Assembly (NCBI GenBank): GCA_037013495.1
Contig: CM072804.1
Location: 37,240,501-37,304,500 of the forward strand
DNA length: 64,000 nucleotides
Direction: 5' to 3'
Origin: Hippophae tibetana
Taxonomy: Eukaryota > Streptophyta > Magnoliopsida > Rosales > Elaeagnaceae
Part shown: piece by piece, positions 32,232-43,403 of the stretch
Numbering within the stretch: position 1 is the stretch's first letter
How the letters are laid out: every line of letters starts with the position of its first letter
Translations under genes and position numbers: made by a program
The notes under the pieces: generated by a model
Told to the model about the DNA's origin: nothing
The model's database searches: none
The model's input: the letters and a program-made list of their open reading frames with translations, nothing else

Positions 32232-33718
32232 TTTCGTGTGACAAAACCTCTCACTTACTACATGACACTTATAAAAATTAGATAAAAATACAATGATGTC
32301 CCAGACTCCATAGTGGAACTATCCTACGGTCCGGTGAATCCATCTTCGCTGCAACTTGACAAGCCTATAAGTAATTTAAAATGACATTGACAAAGCATAG
32401 GACAACTTGGCATGAAAGCCTCATTGTACATTAGTTCAGTTTACATAAAAATAAGTGAAGTGTGAAGAATAAACATGTAGTATGCATTCATATCAATCAA
32501 GCTTAATAAAAATATGTTCTCCCATTATATACATAACAAAATAAAAACATGGAAGTAAATATTCTCTCCCACTTTTTGACATACGAGAAGGACAAAGCAT
32601 TAGACAAAGAATTGAAGCTAAACTCCTCCTAAAGATATAAAAGTGTAAAATCAGAGTAATGCAAAAATGCAATGTGCTTTAAACTCCCCCTAAGTTCTAT
32701 GACTCTCTAACTTAGAAACCAATTAAAAAAGTAATAAATAATAATTTTTTTTTTTTGCAATTTATCATAACTAGCCACATAAGGTATTAATCTCATTTAA
32801 TTTCAGACAAGCACACAAGCAATTGAGAACTCATCATTATTGAACTCCAATTTTGATTATTTATCATATAAATAAATAAGTAGAATAGAAGGAGTGCACA
32901 CGCACACTTCGCACATATAATGACATATTGACATTTACTTAAAATAGTATTCATGTTTAAACTCCATAAATATGTCAATTAATTCATTTATGATCTATCA
33001 AGAAAGACTCAAAAGAAAAAAATATCACCTATCACATAAAAATATAATCGAGTCTTCAATCTTACAAAATAAAATATATTTACTAAAAGAGGACTTAATT
33101 TTTTTTTATTTTTTTTCTTATAAATGAGGTAAATGATATATATATATATATATATTTAACCTCTATTAGCTCTTTCTTTTTATGCATTCCAAGTACAAGA
33201 TTTATAAGCAATTAGTTTTTGCATAATCTTTCCCTTTTTTTGTTTTTGTTTTTTGTTTTTTTTTTTTTCACGAGCCATAAACCTAGCACGATGACTTTCA
33301 CACTAGTTGTGAGGTAGCCCTCTCTGTTCATTGCGGTAGCTTCACACATCACAGTAGGTAGCCCTCTCAATACTAGGTGCCTCCATACGGTAAAATTTTA
33401 GTAAGCAAAAGTAGAACTCAACACAATTTTACAATCAAGATTAGTTAAAGTCCTAGAGTCTTTCAAGAAAATTCATAAACTTCAAGCATAACATATATGT
33501 GTGTTCGTGAGTGTGTGTAGAAGTTTATGTCAACATCGATCATTACATGTATAAGAATATATATGTATGCATAAGCCAAAATTGTAGCATAATTTATACA
33601 ATAAATATCAAAATGAGTTGAGTCACTAAAAATGAGATTATGTGTATAGAAGTATTAAATAAGTTGAATACTGTGTTGGCCAAACAAGGATTTTTTTTTT
33701 TGTAATAAAATTTGAAAT
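32232..33718 (-). other. Element C 3' noncoding region
   Basis: 1.5 kb between the end of pol and the polypurine tract. Some SIRE elements carry an env-like ORF here; none is visible. Holds T-runs, a (TA)n tract at 33138-33154 and GTAGCCCTCTC twice 46 bp apart (about 33313 and 33359). Confidence 0.7.
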
Positions 33719-33961
33719 TCAATTTGAGGGATAAATTCCCAAGGCACTTCTAAGATACTCAAATCTTTGAGTGTCAATGGCTTTAGTGAATATATCAGCT
33801 AGTTGTCTCTCAGTAGGTACAAACTCAAGTGTTACTATTTTCTCTTCAACTAGTTCTCGAATAAAGTGATGCCTTATGTCAATGTGCTTAGTTCTAGAAT
33901 GTTGAACTGGGTTCTTAGAAATACATATAGCACTAGAGTTATCACAATATAAGGGCATCAT
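33719..33961 (-). pseudogene. pol: Element C RNase H C-terminal part
   Basis: 80 residues in frame with the upstream part, cut off by TAA at 33971-33973. Reads [34 protein letters not shown] and QLADIFTKA, the conserved end of copia RNase H. Natural stop near 33719. The RNase H would degrade the RNA strand of RNA-DNA hybrids. Confidence 0.9.
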
Positions 33962-33970
33962 ACCTTGTGG

Positions 33971-35104
33971 TTAACCGTAGTCCTTGAGCATGTTTTTCAT
34001 CCAAAGCATTTGTGTGCAAGAGCTTCCTGCAGCAATGTATTCCGCTTCATCTGTAGAGAGTGAGATAGAGTTCTGCTTTTTACTATGCCATGATACTAAG
34101 TTGTTTCCAATGTAGAAACAACCACCTGATGTGCTCTTCCTATCATCTTGGTTGCTTGCCGAGTCGGCATCTGTAAAACCACTTACTTCACAAGTAGTGT
34201 CAGTAGTAAAATATAAACCATAATTACTTGTTCCTGAGATATACCTAATGATTCTCTTTACATTCTCTAAGTGTGATTCCTTAGGGTCAGCTTGATAACG
34301 GGCACACACACCAACACTAAAACATATGTCAGGTCTACTTGTAGTGAGGTAAAGTAAACTACCTATCATACTCTTATAAAGGGTTTGATCAACACTTTTA
34401 CCTTGAGTGTCCTTTGTAATTTTTGTGCTGGTACCTAAAGGAGTTCGTAACGGCTTGCTAGTTTCAAGACCAAACCTTTTAACAAGGTTACAAGCGTACT
34501 TGGTTTGAGAAATAAATATATTATCATGAGATTGTTTGATTTGCAAACCAAGGAAGAAAGTTATTTCACCTACCATAGACATTTCAAATTCATTTGTCAT
34601 AACATGCACAAAATCATCCACTAGTGTACTAGATGTGGATCCAAAAACTATGTCATCCACATAAATTTGAGCAATAAAGATCTCGTCACTACTTCTTTTA
34701 ATGAATAAAGTCTTATTAACTCCCCCTCGAATAAATTCCTTGTTCAAAAGATAGTTGGTAAGTCTCTCATACCATGCTCGTGGAGCTTGTTTCAAACCAT
34801 AAAGAGTCTTTTTGAGTTTGTAAACATGATTTGGAAATTTCGGATCAACAAATCCTTTTGGTTGTTCCACATACACCTCCTCATTCAAAAAACCATTCAA
34901 AAAGGCAGACTTAACATCCATTTGAAATAATTTGAACTTCATATGACAGGAAATGGCAAGTAAAATCCTAATTGACTCTAGTCTAGCTACGGGTGCAAAT
35001 GTTTCATCAAAGTCAACTCCTTCTAGTTGCGTGTAGCCTTGAGCTACTAACCTAACCTTATTTCTAACAACAATGTCATGCTCATCAGATTTATTTTTGA
35101 ACAC
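33971..35104 (-). pseudogene. pol: Element C reverse transcriptase and RNase H start
   Basis: 377 codons. RVT_2 motifs: [53 protein letters not shown] and the catalytic [10 protein letters not shown]. RNase H follows with [20 protein letters not shown] and [11 protein letters not shown], acidic residues present. The TAG at 35105-35107 replaces the tryptophan of the GTKWVF motif (TGG to TAG), so the apparent Met start is internal. Same frame as the gag piece. Confidence 0.92.
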
Positions 35105-35857
35105 CTATTTTGTTCCAATAACATTTTTGTTTTTAGGCTTAGGTACTAATACCCACACATGATTTCTTTCAAATTGAGCTAACTCATCCTGCATGGCATT
35201 TATCCAAAATTCATCCCTAAGGGCTTCATTCACAGTTTTTGGTTCAAATTGAGAAATATAGCATAAATGGGTTACCTCACTTATTTTTCTTCTTCTTGTT
35301 ACCATGCTTGCATTAGGATCTCCAATTATATTCTTAATAGGATGATTTTTTGAAGTTCGAGTTGGATTTATCATTGATGAGGTTGATGCTTCTTCTTTCT
35401 TTTCTTCTCTTTCCTCTAACTCTTCTTCTTTTATTCCAATTGTGTCACTGGTCATTGTTAATTGAGGTGTTGTGAAATTTTCTTCATTTCCAACTTCTTC
35501 ACTTGTAATCTTCTTACCTCCATCATCTATAACGACATTTATGGATTCCATAACTACATTAGTTCTACAGTTGAAGACTCTATAAGCTCTACTATTTAGA
35601 GAATACCCAAGAAATATACCTTCATCACTTCTTGAATCAAACTTACCCAATTGTTCACGATCTCTAAGTATGTAGCATTTACTTCCAAAAACATTCATAA
35701 ATTTCAGATTGGGTTTTTTACCTCTCCATATCTCATAGGGAGTTTGGTTTGTACCTGGGCGAAGATATACACGATTTATAATGTGACATGCAGTGTTTAT
35801 AGCTTCAGCCCAAAACCTTTTGGAGACTCCCTTGGCATGCATCATTACTCTTGCCAT
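35105..35857 (-). pseudogene. pol: Element C integrase C-terminal region and RT lead-in
   Basis: 250 codons: WAEAINTACHIINRVYLRPG and KPNLKFMNVFGSKCYILRD mark the integrase end, GIFLGYSLNSRAYRVFN the GKGY-like copia C-terminal motif, and a Glu-rich linker leads to the RT start (EALRDEFWINAMQDELAQFE). The ORF starts at an internal Met of the longer frame. Confidence 0.9.
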
Positions 35858-36265
35858 CTTTTGAAGTATCCTATTTTTCCGTTCAACTACCCCATTTTGT
35901 TGAGGTGTGATAGGAGCAGAGAATTCATGAAAGATACCATGTTCTTTACAGAAGTCAGCATACTTGGTATTTTCAAACTCTTTTCCATGGTTTGTTCTCA
36001 GTCTCTTGATGGTTACTATTTTGTCACCTGCTTCAACCTACACTCTTGTACAATATGAGATGAAAAACTCAAAAGCATCAGACTTGTCTCTAAGAAAGTC
36101 TACCCACGTGTAGCGAGAAAAGTCATCTACTACAACTATGATATATTTATTACCTCCAATACTTTCTGTTCTCATAGGACCCATAAGGTCAATATGTATC
36201 AATTCCAATACTCTGTTTGTATTTATACTCTTGATCTTCTTATGAGAAATCCTAGTTTGTTTACC
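35858..36265 (-). pseudogene. pol: Element C integrase core, between two stops
   Basis: Same frame, interrupted by TGA at 36266-36268 and TAG at 36038-36040 (a Gln codon in relatives). The stretch contains the core integrase with IHIDLMGPMRTESIGG and VVDDFSRYTW; the second catalytic region reads LRTNHGKEF, with Asn where the catalytic Asp (SDHG/TDHG) belongs. PQQNGVVERKNR supplies the catalytic Glu. So even without the stops the active site is damaged. Confidence 0.85.
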
Positions 36266-38611
36266 TCATTGACATGGTCCACATACAGGCGTTTCATTTT
36301 TTAAAAGAATAGGTAAACCACGCACAGTCTCAATTTTGCTTAATCTAACCAGATCTTTAAAATTCATATGACCTAGCTTTTCGTGCCACAAGATAGTTGA
36401 GTCATTGCTAGCTAGGTTACATGTTACTGTGGGTGATGTATAAATACAATAACAATTGTCATGTGATCTGATTCCCTTAATCACACATTCACCATTTTGA
36501 TCTGTTACAATACAGTGATTGTTTGTAAATTGCACATTAAAATCACTATCACATATTTGACTTATGCTAATCAAGTTTGCCTTAAGTCCTTCCACATATA
36601 AAACTTCATCAAGTTTAGGGATACCCTCTATTTGAACAGAGCCTTTTCCAATAATTCTAGATGTTTTACCATCACCAAAGGTAACTGTCCCTTCATTGTA
36701 TTCCTTAAAGGTTTTAAACAAAGAACGATTCCCTGTCATGTGTCTAGAGCATCCACTATCAAAATACCAAGCAGTATTTGATTTAACTTTAAATGCTATA
36801 TGGGCCACAAAGCAGTGCAACTCAGATTTCTTAACCCATCCTTTTTTAATTTTGGACATTTGAGTTACTGGTTTCTTATATTCCTCTTTTTGTGTAGTTC
36901 TTGTAGTAAAAACTTTACATTTTGAATTTTTTTGAGGTATTTTAGAAACATTTGTATTCGTGATAGAATCATAAGCATAAAGAAATCTACACTTAGGTCT
37001 TATATGTCCTTTCCTACCACAATGATGACAGATGGGAACAAACTGAATTTTCTTAGAATGATAAGGTGCAAAAACTACCTTCCCTGCCTGAGCAATAGTG
37101 GGTTTTACAAATTGAGTTTTGGATGATGAAGGTGTTGATTGTTCATCTATGTATCCAAGACCTCTCTTATCTCCATGTGGCTTTCCATAGTCTAGGACTT
37201 TGGTTAATTTTTCAGCACCAATGGTCAAATTCTTCATCGTTTCTTTAGCAATACTAAGTTCTTGCTTGAGATTTTTGTTTTCCTCAATGGTTTCTGCAAG
37301 TCTCAAATTCAAAGCATTAATATGATCAGACAATTCCTTTTTATCTTTCTCTAGGTTAGAGGAATTTGTTTTGTGAACATTGATGATATCATTAAGTTTA
37401 GTTAATTCCACAAGCAATTTATCTCTCTCTTCCCTAGCACCTAGACAATCCATGAATAGTTCCTCATAATTCGATACATTAAACTTAGACAGTAAGAGAG
37501 AAGAGTTTACTTCCTCATTTTCTTCATCTGAGCTAAGGTCGGAGTCATTGTGATGTGTATTGGCAGTTACGGTGAAGGCACAATAATTAGTGTCATCATC
37601 CTCTAAGTTACTAGCATTGTCCTGCTCACTTTCTGTGTCACTGAGTGTAGCATTAAAGGCTTTTCCAAATTTCTTTTTATTGTTAGCACAATCTGTAGAA
37701 ATATGACCAAATCCCCCACAAGTAAAGCATTGAGGATTAGTGGGCTTACTTTTCTTACCATCAAGGCTAGGAGACTTGATTTCCCTTGACTTTCGGTCAT
37801 TCGAACGACTGGATTGTCCCTTGTTGGAATGATTATTCTGTTGACCCTTCTTCTTCATGAACTTCTTAAATTTTCGTGCTAACAAGACTAGTGACTCATC
37901 ATTCATATCATCATCACTATCAGAGATGTCCTTTTTGGAGCTTTTGAATGCCACATCCTTATTTTTCTTGGGTGGATCAAGAGAAAGCTCATAGGTTTGG
38001 ATTGACCCGACAAGTTCATCAATTTTTAGTGTGTCTACATTCTTGCTTTCCTCTATCGCTGTAACTTTCATCTTATAGTCAGCTGTTAAAGAGCTTAGGA
38101 GTTTGCGCACTTGTATAGGTTGTGGAATTTTCTCACCAAGGTTAGAACAAGCATTAGTGATATCACAGAAGCAAGCATAGAATTGACCAAAAGTTTCATT
38201 GTTGCTCATTTTAATAGAATCAAACTCAGATGTTAGCAATCTCAATTTTGTTTGTTTTACTTGGGAAGTTCCTTCATGAGCAAGAGCAAGTGCATTCCAT
38301 GCATCTTTAGCAGTCTCACAGTCGGAGATGCGACGAAACTCATCCATCGACACTACAGCGAATATTGAGCTTAGACCTTTTTGGTTTGCCCCACTAAGGG
38401 TGCGTTCTTCAGTGGTCCAGTCTCTTATTGGCTTTATGATTGTTACACCATCTTTCGTTACAGAAGGTGGTTCCCAACCATCAAGAATAGCATCCCAGAC
38501 TTTTTCATCTTGTCTCAGAAAGGCTTGCATGCGAGCCTTCCAATAAGGGTAATTAAACCCATCAAAGAGTGGGGGTCTAACAGATGACCCACCTTCTTTC
38601 ATTTGACCCAT
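36266..38611 (-). CDS. gag: Element C Gag, protease and pre-integrase domain
   Basis: 781 codons starting 68 bp inside the 5' LTR border. N-terminal DUF4219/UBN2-type gag (PPLFDGFNYPYWKARMQAFL, DAWNALALAHEGTSQVKQTK), CCHC knuckles CFTCGGFGHISTDC near residue 295 and CHHCGRKGHIRPKC near 528, a predicted coiled coil between them (KDKKELSDHINALNLRLAET), protease active site WYFDSGCSRHMTG near 615 and GAG_pre-integrs WHEKLGHMNFKDL near 739. TGA at 36266 follows CGPCQ in the integrase zinc finger. Two knuckles and large size are typical of SIRE gag. Confidence 0.93.
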   Translation of the reverse strand: MGQMKEGGSSVRPPLFDGFNYPYWKARMQAFLRQDEKVWDAILDGWEPPSVTKDGVTIIKPIRDWTTEERTLSGANQKGLSSIFAVVSMDEFRRISDCETAKDAWNALALAHEGTSQVKQTKLRLLTSEFDSIKMSNNETFGQFYACFCDITNACSNLGEKIPQPIQVRKLLSSLTADYKMKVTAIEESKNVDTLKIDELVGSIQTYELSLDPPKKNKDVAFKSSKKDISDSDDDMNDESLVLLARKFKKFMKKKGQQNNHSNKGQSSRSNDRKSREIKSPSLDGKKSKPTNPQCFTCGGFGHISTDCANNKKKFGKAFNATLSDTESEQDNASNLEDDDTNYCAFTVTANTHHNDSDLSSDEENEEVNSSLLLSKFNVSNYEELFMDCLGAREERDKLLVELTKLNDIINVHKTNSSNLEKDKKELSDHINALNLRLAETIEENKNLKQELSIAKETMKNLTIGAEKLTKVLDYGKPHGDKRGLGYIDEQSTPSSSKTQFVKPTIAQAGKVVFAPYHSKKIQFVPICHHCGRKGHIRPKCRFLYAYDSITNTNVSKIPQKNSKCKVFTTRTTQKEEYKKPVTQMSKIKKGWVKKSELHCFVAHIAFKVKSNTAWYFDSGCSRHMTGNRSLFKTFKEYNEGTVTFGDGKTSRIIGKGSVQIEGIPKLDEVLYVEGLKANLISISQICDSDFNVQFTNNHCIVTDQNGECVIKGIRSHDNCYCIYTSPTVTCNLASNDSTILWHEKLGHMNFKDLVRLSKIETVRGLPILLKNETPVCGPCQ

Positions 38612-38663
38612 AAGTAAGTGTGTGTATCCCTAAGGATCAATCTCACTAAGTGTGTCTAGTGTC

Positions 38664-38678
38664 TACTTTGATACCAAT
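38664..38678 (-). promoter_or_regulatory. Element C primer binding site, initiator-Met type
   Basis: Minus strand TTGGTATCAAAGT directly after the 5' LTR; canonical copia site TGGTATCAGAGC with one difference in that span. Confidence 0.8.
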
Positions 38679-39455
38679 TGAAAGTTTATAAAATATGGAC
38701 CTGATTAACCTAGAGAGGGGTGAATAGGTTATTCTTAATTTTTTTTATTAATTTATAACTTGATAACCTAAACAAGGCGGCCAGACATGAAATCGCGTGT
38801 AAGAATAAAATGCGGAAATAAAATAATAACATGCGATATTTTTAGGTGGAAACAACCTAGGCCACAACCATGACCTAAGAGGAAAACCACCGGTCCACCG
38901 GACCACCTAACTTTCCACTATGAAAATCAAATGTTCAAGTACAAACTCGGTCTTATGCTACCCTCCCTAGGATATTGCCCCAATGTACTTTACTTACGAA
39001 CCCCTGCTATGTTTTCATAGTTTCCAGTATTAGCGTGAGCGGTTTCCAGACCAAAGCTCCCCGCCAATCAGATCGTTCACAAAAGTAACTGCAAAAATAG
39101 TTAGCACAAAAACACAAGTGCCCGTGTGTGTTCTAGAACGAATTTAACAATGAATAATCCTAACTAGATGATTCAAAATATGTCATTTAAATCAAATCAA
39201 ATAGAAAATTCTAGAGTAAAAAGATTAAGACCAAATTCATTAAAAATAGCTTTTTAATATTTAATAATTAAATCAAATAATCATGATCACTCATATAATT
39301 ATTAGATTTAAATATCCAAGATTCTAATCATAAAATAAGCCATATGAATATGAAAATAAAATAAAATAAATAGACTAATAAATATGAGACATTAATCAAA
39401 TATTCAACTAATATAAAATTTCTATGCAGTAAAGTTCTCACCTTCAATGACCTTC

Positions 39456-39511
<56 letters not shown>

Positions 39512-40198
39512 TAACTTTACTTTACTTTGACGTAAGAACATATACTTTTTGAGCTTGTTTGAATACCTTCAATTATATATATATATTAATTAACTTTACT
39601 TTACCATAATAACATATACTTACTTTTTGAGCTTGTTGTTGCCGCCTCTGCATATATTAATTCCTTATCTTCTTCTAAGTTTGTTTCCCTTTATATTCCA
39701 TGGCAATTCTTATTGAGCAACTTCAATTTTTTTTTTATTTCGGCAGCCTCTTTGTTTCAGTGTATTCCCTTTCTATTATACCCACACCAACTAACCCTAA
39801 TGTATCTATATATATATAGATAATAATAATACTTAATGATATTAGGGTTAGGGTTAATTGTGTTTTTTGGTCTTAACTTTTCAAAGCCCATTAAAAACAA
39901 AAACTTAATATTAGCTTAAAATATATTATAAAAATATTTAATTAATAATTTCATAAATTAATTAAAGTTTGAATAAATATTTTAAAATAAAATATAATTT
40001 CAAATTTATGAAAATGTGTGATTAAATGCATGAATGCAATCATATGTGTCGTAGTTATAAAAAACATACCTGAAGTACGAATATCTGGAACTTGAATATT
40101 TGTTCGACTTTTCTTGATAAACTTGATAGCAGGTCTAAAAATAAATTTACTAGTAAATATTTTGTCCACAAAAATAACCAACACTCATAGTCCTTACA
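38679..40198 (-). repeat. Element C 5' LTR
   Basis: 1520 bp, near-identical to 30722-32214. The main difference is a (TA)n tract of about 50 bp at 39459-39508, against about 17 bp in the other LTR. A 10-bp indel near 39055 and scattered substitutions occur. Confidence 0.92.
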
Positions 40199-40203
40199 TT
40201 ATT

Positions 40204-41133
40204 ATATTATATTTACAAACAGCCGACTATGTTAAATTTAATCACAGAAAAATTAAATATCATATAAGAATAAAACATAAAAAGATAAATGTAAAGAATC
40301 CATTAAAATTATACATTAAAAGAATCTTTACAATAGTTTGATGCTAATTATTTTGTTGGAAAACCTCTAAACAGATTTGCTATAAAAATATAGCTAGTTC
40401 TTTCTAAAAAGAGAACTTGAAAACTAAAAACTAAAAAAAGGAAAACTTTCTAGAGAGAGAAAAATAGAGAGGGAAAGAGTTGTGAAAATTGTGTATTTTA
40501 CAATCCGGGAAGATGGTCTTTTTATAGGTGAGGAAAAAGGCCAAAAAAAGGGGGAAAACATTTCAAAAATTGAATTTGGACGCGTTTGGACAAGTTGTCA
40601 CACAAATGGGGTGCAAAACATTTTGTAGATAGACTTTTGGAATAGTATAAGGGCATTTGGCGTGTGTCTGGCATGTGTTGGCTGCATGGGCTAGCTGGGT
40701 GTGTACCGGTATGTGTTAGGCATGTGCCGAACACATGCAGAAGTGTGCTGGATGTGTGCCAGCTTGTTTTAGTCATGCACCAACGTATGTTGTGTGTGTG
40801 CATGGGACATGGCATAGATAGGCTATTGCGCAAAGGATTCGCCACAAATGGATGACTGTGCACAAGATTTCGGATCTTTGGACATTTTGACCCATTTTTT
40901 CCATCTCTTTAACTTTTCTACATCTGAATATATTTTTAATATATTGCTTCTAGAATTTTTCTTCTTGTCTTTAAGTTATTTTTGAACGAAAATACCTGAA
41001 ACATAATAAAAATACCTATGATTTTGAAAAAAAAATTTATATAAAAATATTATAAAATCATACAAATATAAATCTATTTAATAAATTTAAGTTTTGAATT
41101 ATGGTAATTTTAGTGTTTTTTAAGCACTCATCA
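40204..41133 (-). repeat. Element D 5' LTR, part 2 (U3 half)
   Basis: Continues the LTR cut at 30721, minus strand start TGATGAGTGCTTAAAAAACAC at 41133. Between 40650 and 40830 irregular GTGTGCTGGCATGTGTTGGC-like repeats take the place of the GC-rich block of other copies. TATA (minus) near 40518-40526. Confidence 0.85.
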
Positions 41134-41480
41134 GCATGTTTGGTCATTTTGGACGGTTATGTTATGCTTGGACCAAATCTATAGTTGCTTCTTTGGAAGA
41201 ATATGCTAAGACTTTAGCTTTCTAAGCCTCTATTTAGCATGTTCTCAATTTTAAACATCTCATTTTGTGTCTAGAAGGGAATAACAAGAAGATTGCTTTC
41301 AATCTTAAAGCCTATAGGGAAATTACTTGAGAAGTCATGGATATCATTTGTTCACTTCAAGATCTACTCTACTTTTTAATGATCTTTATAAGGTTAATTT
41401 GGTCATTACATCATTTTAAAGGGAGGTTAATTTGACCAGGTTATCTTCAAACATTCGAAAACGGTTATCAAATAGCAGAT
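41134..41480 (+). pseudogene. LINE RNase H remnant after element D
   Basis: Continues 26185-26263 after one GCATG. Reads GHFGRLCYAWTKSI, LEEYAKTLAF and LCLEGNNKKIAFNLKAYREI, equivalent to the AEAxAL and EGDSxxVI motifs of the LINE RNase H domain. Stops interrupt it. Beyond 41480 the similarity fades. Confidence 0.7.
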
Positions 41481-41794
41481 TAAGACATCTATTTTTGTAT
41501 TAGGAAAAAAGTCACGTTTAATGAAAAACAATTATAATATTTTAATAAAAATCATTAAAATAACATACCTTATTCTTAATTGACATATTTATTCTTAGTT
41601 AAATAATTAAATGATATTATTTATAATATAAAAAATTAAATGATACAAATTACCTAATCAAATAAACTTTTATGATATTTTCACTATTTTTTATTTTTAT
41701 TGGCAACATTGAAATTATATGGCCTAAGGCCTATGAGTATCAGAGAATTATATCAATAATTAAGTTCACTTTGTTACCATTGTAGAGGTTATTT
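41481..41794. other. AT-rich sequence without genes
   Basis: No ORF or repeat identified; possibly LINE 3' UTR. Confidence 0.4.
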
Positions 41795-42214
41795 AGAGGA
41801 CACTACCTTGAAGATGGATCAAGGCTAACACAAATGGTGTTGTTTTTGGGTCGCTTAGGTTATCTGGTTGTATGGGTGTTTTTTGGACATCATCACTAAG
41901 GGATGTTTCTATATCCCAATTGGGATCTTATATGCTTTTTAGACAGAACTAGCAGTCAGCATTCATGCAGTGATGTATGCTACCATCTTTGGGTGATAGA
42001 AACTTTGGTCAAAGTCGGATTCTGTTTTTGTTGTCATTCTTTTTTGGGTCACCTTCCGTACCATGGAAATGGTATTTTTTTCGATTGACTACGTAGATAA
42101 AATTTCTTGCATCGAATACCAATGTTTTCATATTGTAGAGAAAATAATATTGTAGTTGTTAGTATAGCCTCGAGGGCTCACACTATTTGTACCCTGACTT
42201 GGTAGTGAGATGCC
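41795..42214 (+). pseudogene. Second LINE RNase H remnant
   Basis: Translations give IKANTNGVVFGSLRLSGCMG, VSIHAVMYATIFG and a W-K-W-like SDSVFVV segment, the RVT_3 RNase H of another plant LINE (WxKxNxDGxxxGxPGxAGxGGVFR, LWLESDS). Differs in sequence from 41134-41480, so it is an independent copy. Cut at 42215 by LTR-A. Several substitutions at conserved Asp and Trp positions and stops show decay. Confidence 0.7.
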
Positions 42215-43394
42215 TGATGAGTGCTCAAAAAGTACTAAAATTACCATGATTTTATGCATGTTAATTGAATAAAAATATATATATATTTATAAGATTTTAT
42301 CATATATTTATATAAATCTATCTTTTCAGAATCATCGGTATTTTTATGGTTTTTCACGTATTTTCGCTTAAAAAAGTAACTTAAAGACTCAAAGAAAAAT
42401 ACCAGAGCCAATACATCGCAAATATATTCATAAATTAAATGAGAAAAGGTCAACAAATATGGAAAAATTGGACAAAAAAGGTCAAAAATGTCAAAAAGGA
42501 GAAAAATTATGCACGCAACCGCCCAGCCACGCCAGCCAACGTGCACAGCGCGCCCAGCTGCGCTGAGCAATGCTCGCACCACACCAACACAACGCCCAGT
42601 TCGCGTGCGTAGCACGCCTGATCTCCATTCCACGCGTGCCCCCACCCAATCTACCCCATCCGCGCGCACCGTTGTGCCCATCTGCCCCATCTGCGCGCAT
42701 GACGTTAGCAATATGATGTCATCATTCACTACTCCGCATTTTCTCAATTTTTAATCATTCTCTTCACTTCAAAACACACCTAAAACCACATCTTTTTGTC
42801 TCTTTCTTTCTAACATTTCTTAGTTTTTAGTTTTTCTTAGTTTTAGAGTTATTCTATTTTTGAGAAGAACTAATTATGTTTTTGTAATTTATTTGCTTTT
42901 TGATTCAATAAATGGAAGTGCAAATTCAGTTTGGAGGTTTTCCAGCAATAGGAATAACATCAAAGTACTCTAAGGATTTTATTTTCTTTATAGTTATTTT
43001 TTATGCTTTATTCTTACATGTTATATTTAATTTGTTTGTGATTAAATTTAACTTTGCTGGCTGTTTGTAAACATGATATAATAATAACGTTGTTATGCTT
43101 GCAAAATATTTAATGAGTAAAAATATCTAAAATGAATTGATTTTGTTTTTATTCCAGATTTTATATTAAAAATATTAGAGAGAAATATATTATTTTTAAT
43201 TACAAACTTAAATTTGAAAATTAGATTTTAAGGTTTAGTTATCCGGTCTGATTTAGAGTAGTGCTCTATTATTTGTTGGTACAATCGCCCGGTAGTTAGA
43301 GTAAAACTCTTTTTCAAAATTTTTTATAAGAATTATTATCTGAAAATGTATTGACAACATATTTTCAGTAGTGGTTTTAAAACTTGAAAATTAG
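42215..43394 (+). mobile_element. LTR-A copy, plus strand, 3' part missing
   Basis: TGATGAGTGCTCAAAAAGTAC start; GC-rich block at 42511-42715 with CGCGTGC and CAGCCACGCC motifs; LTR-A sequence to AAAACTTGAAAATTAG at 43394. There it passes abruptly into copia B gag. Confidence 0.85.
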
Positions 43395-43403
43395 AGACAA
43401 AAA

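Larger units (their letters stand above)
30722..40198 (-). mobile_element. Element C: complete SIRE-type Ty1/copia retrotransposon, minus strand, TSD TTATT
   Basis: LTRs at 38679-40198 (5') and 30722-32214 (3') have TG...CA ends, and TTATT flanks the element at 30717-30721 and 40199-40203. On the minus strand: initiator-Met-type primer site, one 1631-codon gag-pol frame (38611-33719), a 1.5-kb noncoding 3' region and a polypurine tract. Long LTRs, large gag with two CCHC knuckles and domain order gag-PR-INT-RT-RH fit the SIRE lineage. The LTRs are near-identical apart from a (TA)n expansion and few changes, so insertion is recent. Four in-frame stops abolish function. Confidence 0.95.
26264..41133 (-). 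mobile_element. Element D: gag-pol-less Athila-type element, TSD GCATG, carrying nested copia C
   Basis: Both outer ends are LTR-A termini, and GCATG flanks them at 26259-26263 and 41134-41138. On the minus strand: 5' LTR 41133-29809 (split by copia C), primer-site region, internal part 29808-27203 and truncated 3' LTR 27202-26264. The internal region has no gag, pol or third ORF but keeps the GGGAGGCAACC motif and the hairpin plus G-tract of the Athila element. It therefore fits a large non-autonomous (LARD-like) derivative. Without copia C it is about 5.4 kb. Confidence 0.85.

Noticed and set aside
42241..42754. 168- and 88-codon ORFs over the LTR-A GC-rich block
   Set aside because: Open only because of GC-rich repeats; block sequence is not conserved between copies.
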